Source of the DNA: an uncultured Bacilli bacterium
GTDB lineage: Bacteria > Bacillota_I > Bacilli_A > RF39 > UBA660
Direction of reading: 5' to 3'
DNA length: 26,646 bases
Assembly (NCBI GenBank): GCA_905236935.1
Contig: CAJOQL010000014.1
Span: 1 to 26,646, forward strand
The notes below the pieces were generated by a model that searched no databases, had not been told where the DNA came from, and worked only from the letters and a program-made list of their open reading frames with translations. Position 1 is the first letter of the stretch. Each line of letters opens with the position of its first letter. The position numbers and the translations under genes were made by a program. Of the stretch, positions 7,368 to 14,718 are shown piece by piece.

Positions 7368-8651
7368 TTACAAATTTAATCTACTTTTTAAAACGTTGTA
7401 GGCTTCAATATATTCTTTAATATTATTTAGTATTTGTTTTCTAATTAGCTCTAAATCTTTAGCATTTTTGTATTTTTCTAATTCACCGTGTAGAGCTAAT
7501 AAAATAGAGACAATTTGATATTTTACTGATTCTAAAGAATTATCATTTATACTATTTGCTAAATATCTACTAAATTCTTCTTCAGAAATACTGTTAACAA
7601 ACTCACTTTCGCTTTTTAAAATTTCTTTAGCTCTTATTATCAATTTATCTTCTTTAGGTTCTTTGTTTTCTTTATTTTTCTCTTTTTTTGTTTTTTCTGT
7701 GGTTATAGTTTTTTCATTCTTTTCAACTAATTTTTCTTCTTTAGGAATAGTTTCAATTTTAGAAAATTCTAGTATTTTTTCTAATTCTAATATAGCATTA
7801 TTAATATTAATTCTTTCATTTTTTAAATCTTCAAATACATTTTCAATAAAAATTGAAGTTAAACCTTGTCTAATTTCGTATTCACCTGTTTTGTATTTAA
7901 TTGATAAGTCTTTAATGCTTTCAGCATTTAAAATATCTACATTTAATTCTTTTTCATTTTGAAGCTTTTTATATGCTTTATGATATTTTTCTTTTTTATT
8001 CTTTAGTATTATTTGATATTTATCAAGTTTTTTGTTCATAGATTCACTAAACTCAATGCTAAGTAGTTTAATATGAGAAATGCCAACAAATTTCTTTATT
8101 TGATATTTTTCTTTATCATTAAAGTTAAGAGTGTCTAATAATTTAGAAAATTCTTTTAAGTTTTCAATAGGGCTAATTAAAGCATTTCCATTAAAAGCAT
8201 TATAGTATTTTTTATATAAGGTATTTTGCTTTTTTAAATCGTTTATATATTTAAAATTTTTAGTTTGATTATTTTTAAGATAACTATTAATCTTTGTAGT
8301 GATATCATCTAACCATTTAGATGCTTCACTATATTGAGGTGCTTCAAAATTACCATTATATTTATCTTTAATTTTATTATACATTTCAAATAATGGTTTA
8401 TATATATTGTATGTTTTATATAATATATCTTTTTTTGTATTATCTAGGCATGCAAATATTACTTTAATTTCTTCATCATTGAATGAAAAAAGATTATCTA
8501 AAGTTATATCATTGCCAGTGATGTTATGAGTATATAATATATTTTTTGTTTTAATTTTATCATTTTTAAAAGTCTCAAAATCATTAATTTGAGTTTCATT
8601 TGCATTTATTATTTTTTGTAATGCTTCTAGGAATTTATCTACTATCTCCAT
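7368..8651 (-). CDS. Helical protein with a Lys/Glu-rich linker, first gene of the operon
   Basis: 427 aa, not recognised. It is almost wholly helical. Residues 1-300 contain several long amphipathic helices with possible coiled coils (about 205-245). Residues about 303-340 form a highly charged Lys/Glu/Thr linker. Residues 340-427 form a compact helical domain (SEEEFSRYLANSI, YQIVSILLALHGELEKYKN). The helical, charged-linker, helical layout is shared with the next gene (5430-7352), though I see no clear sequence similarity. The ATG at 8651 follows AGAGGGTGG. No signal peptide or membrane segment is seen. It is probably cytoplasmic and may assemble with the products of the other two genes. 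Confidence 0.85.
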   Translation of the reverse strand: MEIVDKFLEALQKIINANETQINDFETFKNDKIKTKNILYTHNITGNDITLDNLFSFNDEEIKVIFACLDNTKKDILYKTYNIYKPLFEMYNKIKDKYNGNFEAPQYSEASKWLDDITTKINSYLKNNQTKNFKYINDLKKQNTLYKKYYNAFNGNALISPIENLKEFSKLLDTLNFNDKEKYQIKKFVGISHIKLLSIEFSESMNKKLDKYQIILKNKKEKYHKAYKKLQNEKELNVDILNAESIKDLSIKYKTGEYEIRQGLTSIFIENVFEDLKNERININNAILELEKILEFSKIETIPKEEKLVEKNEKTITTEKTKKEKNKENKEPKEDKLIIRAKEILKSESEFVNSISEEEFSRYLANSINDNSLESVKYQIVSILLALHGELEKYKNAKDLELIRKQILNNIKEYIEAYNVLKSRLNL

Positions 8652-8675
8652 AACTAGCCACCCTCTATTATGTTA

Positions 8676-8704
8676 ATTGTACCATAAAGTTCAAAATAAA
8701 TAAA
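8676..8704 (-). promoter_or_regulatory. Probable promoter of the helical-protein operon
   Basis: An extended -10 TGGTACAAT (TACAAT at 8681-8676) with a poor -35 (TTTATT, 8704-8699) on the minus strand. It is divergent from the thermonuclease promoter in the 108-base gap. Confidence 0.5.
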
Positions 8705-8714
8705 TTACTTTTTC

Positions 8715-8743
8715 TTGATATTTTTCTAATCTAAAGATATTAT
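8715..8743 (+). promoter_or_regulatory. Promoter of the thermonuclease operon
   Basis: TTGATA (8715-8720), a 17-base spacer and TATTAT (8738-8743). The start point near 8750 would leave a very short leader containing the GAGGTTA ribosome site. Confidence 0.65.
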
Positions 8744-8759
8744 TACATTAGAGGTTAAT

Positions 8760-9509
8760 ATGAAAAAAATAATACTATTTGAAATAATGATATTTACAGT
8801 TATTTTAAATGTTTATGCTAATGATAGAAAAGATGTAAAACTAATAAAATGTGTCGATGGAGATACTGCTATTTTTGATATTAATGGAGAAAAAACTAGA
8901 GTAAGATTTTTAGGCATTGATACTCCTGAATCAGTAAAAGAAGAAAATGTAGTTGATTTATATGGTAAAGAAGCTAGTGATTATACATGTAATAAACTTA
9001 CAAATGCTGAAGAAATAATTTTAGAGTATGATGATAATAGTGATAAAGTAGATAAATATGGTAGAACTTTAGCTTGGATATTTGTTGATAATTCTTTGTT
9101 AGAATTAGATTTAATTAGTTTAGGATATGCAAAAGTTAGATATATTTATGGTAATTATACTTATACAAATGAATTATATAAGGCGCAGAATGTAGCTAAG
9201 GAAAACAAATTAGGAATATGGAATGATTACGTTCCAGTATATTATAAAATTACATTTAAAATTGGTGATAAGGTAGAAGAGAAGCTTATAGAGGAAGGTA
9301 AAAAAATTGAATATTTTGAGCCTAAAAGAGAAGGATATACTTTTATTGGCTGGTTTAATGGAGATGAAAAATTTGATTTTAATACGTATATTAATGATGA
9401 TATAATCTTGACAGCAAGGTATGAAAAAGATATAAATATTATAAGGATTTTGTTAATAAGTATTCTTATATTAACAATATATTTTATTATTAATATGAAA
9501 GGTAAATAA
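8760..9509 (+). CDS. Membrane-tethered thermonuclease with an InlB-type repeat
   Basis: 249 aa. A signal peptide (about 1-20) is followed by a staphylococcal-nuclease (SNase) domain (about 25-157). Its catalytic residues can be aligned: Asp35 (DGDT), Arg49, Asp54 and Glu57 (RFLGIDTPE) and Arg102 (KYGRTLAW). The SNase family cuts DNA and RNA with calcium. Residues about 162-222 form one InlB B-repeat/Flg_new unit, ending in EGYTFIGWFNG and ILTARYE, a module found on cell-surface proteins. A hydrophobic segment at about 226-245 would anchor the C-terminus, leaving a short basic tail (KGK). The enzyme is therefore probably held outside the membrane. The ATG follows AGAGGTTA. It leads an operon with two small genes. 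Confidence 0.92.
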   Translation: MKKIILFEIMIFTVILNVYANDRKDVKLIKCVDGDTAIFDINGEKTRVRFLGIDTPESVKEENVVDLYGKEASDYTCNKLTNAEEIILEYDDNSDKVDKYGRTLAWIFVDNSLLELDLISLGYAKVRYIYGNYTYTNELYKAQNVAKENKLGIWNDYVPVYYKITFKIGDKVEEKLIEEGKKIEYFEPKREGYTFIGWFNGDEKFDFNTYINDDIILTARYEKDINIIRILLISILILTIYFIINMKGK

Positions 9510-9511
9510 TT

Positions 9512-9682
9512 ATGGAAGATAATAAATTAAATAAAAAATTAGTAATTGAGAGAGCACTTCCAAAACAGAAGAAAAAAGGTAGTATAATTCCAGTGTTATT
9601 GTTTATATTCATTTTATGCGCTTTAATTGCATTTATTATTTTAGAAAAGTTAAATTACATTAATTATTTAGATTTTATTTAA
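9512..9682 (+). CDS. Small single-pass membrane protein
   Basis: A 56-aa gene beginning two bases after the thermonuclease stop: basic cytosolic N-terminus (MEDNKLNKKLVIERALPKQK), one hydrophobic segment at about residues 24-44 and a short outer tail. The positively charged side predicts N-in orientation. An AAAGG ribosome site lies in the end of the preceding gene. Its stop codon overlaps the start of the next gene (TAATG). The tight packing supports a real gene. It is not recognised. A role with the anchored nuclease is possible by context only. Confidence 0.72.
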   Translation: MEDNKLNKKLVIERALPKQKKKGSIIPVLLFIFILCALIAFIILEKLNYINYLDFI

Positions 9683-9945
9683 TGGATAAGATAGATATAG
9701 ATAAATTAACTAGTGAATTAGATTTTGTAAGTAATGCTTTAACTAAGGTTAATGATAAGTTACTTTTAACTAATTATCAAATAGATGTTCTAAAGCGAAA
9801 TGATATTAATCCAGAAAATTATACTTCATTAAAAGATATTATTTATTTAGCAGAAGAGGCTTATGAAAGTTCATTAGATGAGGAATTAGAAATCATTTTA
9901 GATCAACTAAGTGAACGTAATTATTACGAAAATACTAATAAATAA
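9682..9945 (+). CDS. Small helical protein, last gene of the thermonuclease operon
   Basis: 87 aa, function unknown. It reads as two or three helices, acidic overall (DEELEIILDQLSE), with no signal peptide, Cys pairs or membrane segment. The ATG shares one base with the stop of the 56-aa gene. No good Shine-Dalgarno is visible, so re-initiation after the upstream stop is likely. The stop codon (9943-9945) lies inside the terminator stem at 9941-9969. Confidence 0.7.
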   Translation: MDKIDIDKLTSELDFVSNALTKVNDKLLLTNYQIDVLKRNDINPENYTSLKDIIYLAEEAYESSLDEELEIILDQLSERNYYENTNK

Positions 9946-9969
9946 AACAAGCGTTTTGCTTGTTTTATT
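9941..9969. terminator. Bidirectional terminator between the nuclease operon and pheT
   Basis: A perfect 12-bp stem (AATAAAACAAGC with GCTTGTTTTATT) and a 5-base loop. T-rich runs follow on both strands. It serves the plus-strand 87-aa gene, whose stop codon is inside it, and pheT, which ends at 9977 on the minus strand. Confidence 0.9.
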
Positions 9970-9976
9970 TTAATTA

Positions 9977-12310
9977 TTATTCATAAATTCCCAAATTATT
10001 TGTTTCTAAATATTTAATAAATTTATTTTTAAAGTCTTCTAGTTCTACACTTGTTAGAGTTTTTTCTAAGGAACCAACTGTATATCTAATTGTGACTTTT
10101 TTAGTATCTCCATCTAAGTAAATATCAACTAGTTCTCTTTTGTTAATAATTGGGCTTGTAAAGCCATCTAAAACATCTTCTAAATCTTTATAGAAACTTC
10201 CTCTTTTAGTAATTATTGTATAATCTAGAGTTGTTTTGGGATATTTACTAACTTCTTCATAAATATAATTTTCTTTTTCTAGATTACAATATTTATCAAA
10301 GTCAATATCTGCACATATAAAGGATTTTTTCTTACTTATGGCATTGCTAACTTTTTTATTAAATACAGTAATATAACCTAGTAAGTCACCATTAGCAAGA
10401 ATACCAAGAGTTAAATCTTTATTATAGTAATTTTCTTTTTCATCTAAATAAATGAATTTAACGTTAATATTTTTGAAAGTTTTAAATAAGTTAAAAATGC
10501 AATCTTTTATTTGATAGTAACCTGTTTTTAGATTATCATTATTTTTAACTAACATTATGCTTAAATGTCTTTTAGCTTCTTCATCAATAATTGTACCGAT
10601 TTCAAATATACCAAATTCATCTTTATTTTTAATATTTTCCATAGATGCTTCTAACATACTTAAGTTTAAATCTTTTCTTAAAATATTGTCTTCGATTTTG
10701 CCTAGAAGTTTTACGTTATCAACTTCGATATTTATTTTCTTTAAGAAAGATGTTTTATTCCACAAATAAGTGTTAATTTCATGTAAGTTAAATCTATTTG
10801 CTAAATAGTCTTTTACTTCGTATTCTGTATCATAAACTAATTCTTCATTGCAAAATGTCATAGCCATTTTAAGCGGAACGTGAGAAAAGTTTTCATAGCC
10901 ATACATACGAGATATTTCTTCAATAATGTCTGCTGCGATGGATACATCTTTAGTTGAACGATATGTTGGAACAGTTACATTAAATTTTTTAGCTGTATTT
11001 TTAACTTTAAAACCTAGTGAAGTTAAAATATCCATAACTATTTTGTCTTCAATTTCAAAGCCCATATATTTATATAAATAAGCTTTATCTAATTCAATTT
11101 GATTTTCTCCTTGAATAGTTGGGTATAAGTCAGTTATACTTGAACCAAATTCAATATAAGGGTTTTCATCTTTTAACAGTTTTATATATCGATTAGTAGC
11201 CGTAATAGTCAAATTTGGATCTAAGCTTTTTTCATATCGACTACTTGCTTCAGTACGAAGTCCTAATCTTATAGCTGTTTTTCTAATAGTTGATGCTTCA
11301 AAACAAGCAGATTCTAAAATGATAGAGTCAGTATCTGTTACAATTTCAGAGTCTAATCCTCCCATAACACCAGCAATTGCAAAATATTTTCCACCATTTT
11401 TAATCATTAAATCTTCATTAGTTAGTTTTCTTTCATTGCCATCTAAAGTAGTATAAGTATCACCTGCACTTGCAAATCCTACTTCGATATCTTTAACAAT
11501 TCTAGAATCAAATGCATGCATTGGTTGTCCTAGTTCAAGCATTACATAGTTAGTTAAATCGACTAATAGGTTAATGCTACGCATTCCAGCATAATATAAG
11601 AATATTTGCATCCAAATAGGAGTTTCATCGTTAGTAATATTATCAATTTTAGTTCCAACGTATCTATAACAACTTTCTGGATTATTAATTTTTATTTTAA
11701 GCTTTTTCTTATCTGGAACTTCAGTATTTAATTCAAGTGGTAATAATTCATGACCAGTAATAGCTGCAATTTCGCGAGCAATTCCGTAATGTCCCCAAAG
11801 GTCTGGTCTATGAGTTAAGGATTTATTATCAATTTCTACAACAATGTCTTCAATTGGATAAAGTTCTTTAATATCTACGCCAATAGGAGTATTTTCTGGT
11901 AGTTCAATAATTCCAGAGTGATCATCACTAATTCCAAGCTCTTTACCGCTACACATCATACCATGAGAGGCAACACCGGCTAAAGGTCTTACTCCGATTT
12001 CCATTCCATCAATGTGGCCACCTACTTTTATGCAAGCACCAATCATTCCTTCTCGTACATTAGGAGCACCACATACTATTTGAAGTCTTTCACTACCAGT
12101 ATCGACTTTTAAAATATGTAGTTTTTTAGATTCTGGATGGTTTTGAACTTCTAAAATTCTGGCTGTTACAACATTGTCAAATTGGTTGCCTTTTAATTCT
12201 ATACCTTCTACTTCAGCAGTTCTAATTGTAAATTTATCCCAAACGGATATAAAATCTATTTCTTCACTATTTTTAATATGTTTTTTTAATAAGTTACAAG
12301 ATATTAACAT
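9977..12310 (-). CDS. pheT: Phenylalanyl-tRNA synthetase beta subunit
   Basis: 777 aa, close to the usual 790-800. Domains in order: an EMAP-like tRNA-binding domain (about 40-150, with HPESKKLHILKVDTG and IVCGAPNVREG), the B3/B4 editing domain (about 205-385, including the conserved DLTNYVMLELGQPMHAFD), the B5 domain and catalytic-like core, and a C-terminal ferredoxin-fold anticodon-binding domain (about 685-777, YPKTTLDYTI...). With PheS it forms the (alpha-beta)2 enzyme charging tRNA-Phe. The ATG at 12310 follows GAGGTAA, three bases after the pheS stop. It is controlled with pheS by the T-box at 13335-13553. Confidence 0.97.
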   Translation of the reverse strand: MLISCNLLKKHIKNSEEIDFISVWDKFTIRTAEVEGIELKGNQFDNVVTARILEVQNHPESKKLHILKVDTGSERLQIVCGAPNVREGMIGACIKVGGHIDGMEIGVRPLAGVASHGMMCSGKELGISDDHSGIIELPENTPIGVDIKELYPIEDIVVEIDNKSLTHRPDLWGHYGIAREIAAITGHELLPLELNTEVPDKKKLKIKINNPESCYRYVGTKIDNITNDETPIWMQIFLYYAGMRSINLLVDLTNYVMLELGQPMHAFDSRIVKDIEVGFASAGDTYTTLDGNERKLTNEDLMIKNGGKYFAIAGVMGGLDSEIVTDTDSIILESACFEASTIRKTAIRLGLRTEASSRYEKSLDPNLTITATNRYIKLLKDENPYIEFGSSITDLYPTIQGENQIELDKAYLYKYMGFEIEDKIVMDILTSLGFKVKNTAKKFNVTVPTYRSTKDVSIAADIIEEISRMYGYENFSHVPLKMAMTFCNEELVYDTEYEVKDYLANRFNLHEINTYLWNKTSFLKKINIEVDNVKLLGKIEDNILRKDLNLSMLEASMENIKNKDEFGIFEIGTIIDEEAKRHLSIMLVKNNDNLKTGYYQIKDCIFNLFKTFKNINVKFIYLDEKENYYNKDLTLGILANGDLLGYITVFNKKVSNAISKKKSFICADIDFDKYCNLEKENYIYEEVSKYPKTTLDYTIITKRGSFYKDLEDVLDGFTSPIINKRELVDIYLDGDTKKVTIRYTVGSLEKTLTSVELEDFKNKFIKYLETNNLGIYE

Positions 12311-12313
12311 AAA

Positions 12314-13324
12314 TTACCTCACATTAAATCCTTCTAGATATCTTAAGTCTCCACTATTTAAGACTCTAATATCATTTATTTTGTATTTCATCATTGCTAA
12401 GCGAGTTAAGCCTAAACCAAAAGCAAAGCCAGAATATTTTGAACTATCTATGCCGCCTTCTTCTAAGACATTTGGATGAATCATTCCACATGGACATAGT
12501 TCAATCCAACCAGAATTTTTGCAAGTTGAGCAACCACTGCCACCACATATCATACAAGAACAATCAAGTTCGAAGCCAGGCTCGGTAAATGGGAAAAATC
12601 CAGGTCTTAAACGAACTTTAATATCTTTTTTAAATACTTCTTTTAGCATTCCTTCCATGGTATATATTAGATTACTTATTGAAATATTTTCATCGATTAC
12701 CATACCTTCTAGTTGGAAAAAAGTATTTTCATGAGAAGCATCTAAATCTTCATTTCTAAAGCATCTTCCAGGTACGCATACTTTAAGTGGTGCACCATAT
12801 TTACGCATTGCACGGTTTTGAACAGCACTTGTTTGAGTACGTAGAAGCATGCCATTATCTAACCAGTATGTATCTTGCATATCTCTAGCAGGATGTGTTT
12901 TAGGAATGTTTAAAGCTTCAAAATTATAGTATTCACTATCCATTTCTGGACCAGACATTATCATGAACCCCATATTTTTTAAAATATTTGTTACTTCTCT
13001 TCCTACTATTGTTACTGGATGAAGTGATCCACTGTTATTATTACATGGTAGTGTTGGATCAAATTTTAGAGTATCATCACTATTTTCAGTTTCTTCTAGT
13101 TTTGCAATAAATAATGTTTCAAATTCATTTTTTATCTTATTAAATAAAGGACCAAATACTTTTTTGTCATCGTTACTCATTAGTTTAATTTGAGACATAT
13201 ATTCAGCTAGTTCACTTTTTTTACCTAAGTATTTTGATTTAATATTTAGATAATCTGCTTCGTTTTTAATGTTTTTTGCATCTTCAGTTGCACTGGCAAC
13301 TAAGGCTTTTAATTTTTCTTGCAT
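12314..13324 (-). CDS. pheS: Phenylalanyl-tRNA synthetase alpha subunit
   Basis: 336 aa, the usual length. An N-terminal coiled coil (about 1-90) is followed by the class II catalytic core, with the motif 2 region (CVPGRCFRNEDLDASHENTF) and the terminal motif 3 (GFAFGLGLTRLAMMKY). The Cys-rich stretch SCMICGGSGCSTCKNSGW is a common PheS feature in Bacillota. PheS binds ATP and phenylalanine. The ATG at 13324 follows AAAGGAAAA, immediately downstream of the T-box. Confidence 0.97.
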   Translation of the reverse strand: MQEKLKALVASATEDAKNIKNEADYLNIKSKYLGKKSELAEYMSQIKLMSNDDKKVFGPLFNKIKNEFETLFIAKLEETENSDDTLKFDPTLPCNNNSGSLHPVTIVGREVTNILKNMGFMIMSGPEMDSEYYNFEALNIPKTHPARDMQDTYWLDNGMLLRTQTSAVQNRAMRKYGAPLKVCVPGRCFRNEDLDASHENTFFQLEGMVIDENISISNLIYTMEGMLKEVFKKDIKVRLRPGFFPFTEPGFELDCSCMICGGSGCSTCKNSGWIELCPCGMIHPNVLEEGGIDSSKYSGFAFGLGLTRLAMMKYKINDIRVLNSGDLRYLEGFNVR

Positions 13325-13334
13325 AATTTATTTT

Positions 13335-13553
13335 CCTTTCCATTAAAAAAAATCATAAGCTTAAGGGTGCTTAATAGCACGGTACCACCTTAATTCATGA
13401 TTTTTCATGCACTTTAGTTCTTTAACGCAGAATTACGTTTAATGCTCAAATAGTGAATTTCGTTATATAAATTAATTTATAAATACTTTCAGCTAATGCA
13501 TTTACTCTCTTTAAATATATATATAACTACTTAAATATTTTCATCGCATTACA
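13335..13553 (-). promoter_or_regulatory. T-box riboswitch (Phe) upstream of pheS-pheT
   Basis: The 313-base gap before pheS holds a T-box leader on the minus strand. The T-box core AGGTGGTACCGTG lies at about 13390-13378. An AGAGAG element in stem I is at about 13516-13511. The base of stem I can pair AAGTAG with CTATTT. Just before the 3' side of that base the specifier codon TTC (13457-13455), followed by A, reads phenylalanine. The terminator (13405-13349) pairs the segment before the T-box with CCTTAAG...ATGATTTTTTTT. Uncharged tRNA-Phe would bind both specifier and T-box and allow read-through into pheST. Confidence 0.95.
13349..13405 (-). terminator. Attenuator terminator of the Phe T-box
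   Basis: AAAAATCATGAATTAAGG (13405-13388) pairs with CCTTAAGCTTATGATTTT (13366-13349) with small mismatches, followed by a T-run. It overlaps the T-box core used by the antiterminator. Confidence 0.88.
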
Positions 13554-13559
13554 AGTTAG

Positions 13560-13588
13560 ATTTTAGCATTAATTTTTGTATTAAGCAA
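13560..13588 (-). promoter_or_regulatory. Promoter of the T-box and pheS-pheT
   Basis: TTGCTT (13588-13583), a 17-base spacer and TAAAAT (13565-13560) with an extended -10 TGC on the minus strand. The start point is near 13553. Confidence 0.75.
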
Positions 13589-13608
13589 GGCTTTTAGAAT
13601 AAATAATT

Positions 13609-13634
13609 GCCTAGTATTAGTCACTTGCATAGGC
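13609..13634 (-). terminator. Possible terminator of the CAP-domain gene
   Basis: GCCTA and TAGGC form a short stem with a long loop, followed by AATTATTTATT on the minus strand, 4 bases after the stop codon. Its position is right but the stem is short and the T-run broken. Confidence 0.35.
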
Positions 13635-13637
13635 TAT

Positions 13638-14642
13638 TTAGTTTGTAAATAATTGAACCCAATATGTACCATATTTAGAATTTGGTAATTTATATTTACC
13701 TACGCCAATTTTTTTGAAGTATTTTGATTCCATATTAGCACGATGTTGGCTTGAATTATACCAACTTTGCATTACACCTGATACTGTAGTATGGCCAGCT
13801 GCAATGTTTTCACCAGCGGCAGAATAAGAAATTTTAAAATCTTCTAAAATAGTTGAAAAACTCTTTCCATTTGGTCTTATATGCTCAAATTTATTAGCAT
13901 ATGCTAGTTCCATGGCTCTTATTGTAGCAGCTAAGCATAATTGTTCGTCTAAGGTAATTGGCTCTGATTCAGCAGCAGAGCGATATTCATTTACTTTTGC
14001 TACAACTTCGTTATAAGAAGGCATATTATTTTGGGAAATAGTTGTAGCTTCTGCTAATAAATCAGTGGTTGTTGCATTAAATCCAGCGTAATTATATTTA
14101 TAAGTTTCAGATGATTTATTCTTTTCAGTGGTGTCATCACTATAAGTTATAATTTTATACGTGGTTATTTTTGTTTTATCTACTCCGTACTTAGTTTCAA
14201 CTATTTCTGATTCTTCAATTGTTTCAGTTTTAACTTTAGTTCTTTTTGTAGTAGTTATCTTAGTTGTAGTTTCATTTTGTGTTGATGAAACTATGGTATG
14301 TGCAGTTACCTTGATACTACTTGTTGTTGGCATTGAAATTTTTGTTGTAGTTATTTTTTTATTATTTGATGAAGTTGTTGATAGCGTGGTTGTTTTTGTA
14401 GTTTTAACTTCTTTACTTGCATTATTATCGGTTATTTTTTCAGTAATTTCATTTACAATATCTTTTGATGTTATTAAAGTTGCTGTACTAGATATTTCTA
14501 AATTTAATTCCTTAGTTTCATTATTAACTGTAGATGACTTAGCATTATTCATATCTTTATTTTTAGATGTTAACATAAATAGTGTTACCCCTAAACAGAC
14601 AAAAATAAAACAAATAATTATAATTGGTAATTTCTTTTTCAT
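13638..14642 (-). CDS. Anchored CAP-domain protein with a Thr-rich stalk
   Basis: 334 aa from the ATG at 14642. The N-terminal MKKKLPIIIICFIFVCLG... is a signal anchor. Residues about 30-190 are a low-complexity stalk very rich in Thr, Ser and Lys (runs such as TTTKITTTKR). Residues about 205-334 form a CAP/SCP (PR-1) domain with the conserved His254 (FEHIRPNG), Glu278 (GENIA) and His300 (SQHRANM), and the closing YWVQLF. Bacterial CAP proteins of this type (YkwD-like) are extracellular; their activity is unsettled. An in-frame TTG at 14690 lies before the -10 box at 14660-14665, so it cannot be the start. ATGs at 14648 and 14642 are both possible. The stalk has the same style as that of the VanY-like protein at 20122. 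Confidence 0.9.
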   Translation of the reverse strand: MKKKLPIIIICFIFVCLGVTLFMLTSKNKDMNNAKSSTVNNETKELNLEISSTATLITSKDIVNEITEKITDNNASKEVKTTKTTTLSTTSSNNKKITTTKISMPTTSSIKVTAHTIVSSTQNETTTKITTTKRTKVKTETIEESEIVETKYGVDKTKITTYKIITYSDDTTEKNKSSETYKYNYAGFNATTTDLLAEATTISQNNMPSYNEVVAKVNEYRSAAESEPITLDEQLCLAATIRAMELAYANKFEHIRPNGKSFSTILEDFKISYSAAGENIAAGHTTVSGVMQSWYNSSQHRANMESKYFKKIGVGKYKLPNSKYGTYWVQLFTN

Positions 14643-14659
14643 AAACATCACTATTAAAT

Positions 14660-14668
14660 ATGATAGCA
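14660..14668 (-). promoter_or_regulatory. Possible extended -10 promoter of the CAP gene
   Basis: TGCTATCAT on the minus strand, with no convincing -35 (TTGCGC at 19 bases). It lies about 18 bases before the start codon, so the leader would be very short. Confidence 0.4.
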
Positions 14669-14691
14669 TATTTGAAATATTTAGGCGCAAA

Positions 14692-14717
14692 AAAATCTAC
14701 CATAATTGATAGATTTT
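14692..14717 (-). terminator. Terminator of the YfcC-family gene
   Basis: AAAATCTA and TAGATTTT form an 8-bp stem around a 10-base loop, followed by a T-run on the minus strand, two bases after the stop codon. Confidence 0.82.
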
Positions 14718-14718
14718 A

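Noticed and set aside
12480..12600. Cys cluster in PheS as a new zinc finger
   Set aside because: The CGGxGCxxCKxxGW pattern is a usual feature of PheS in many Bacillota.
14161..14709. 182-aa plus-strand frame opposite the CAP gene
   Set aside because: It is the antisense of a Thr-rich coding stretch (Thr codons read as Val/Ser), with no ribosome site; the minus-strand gene has a clear domain.
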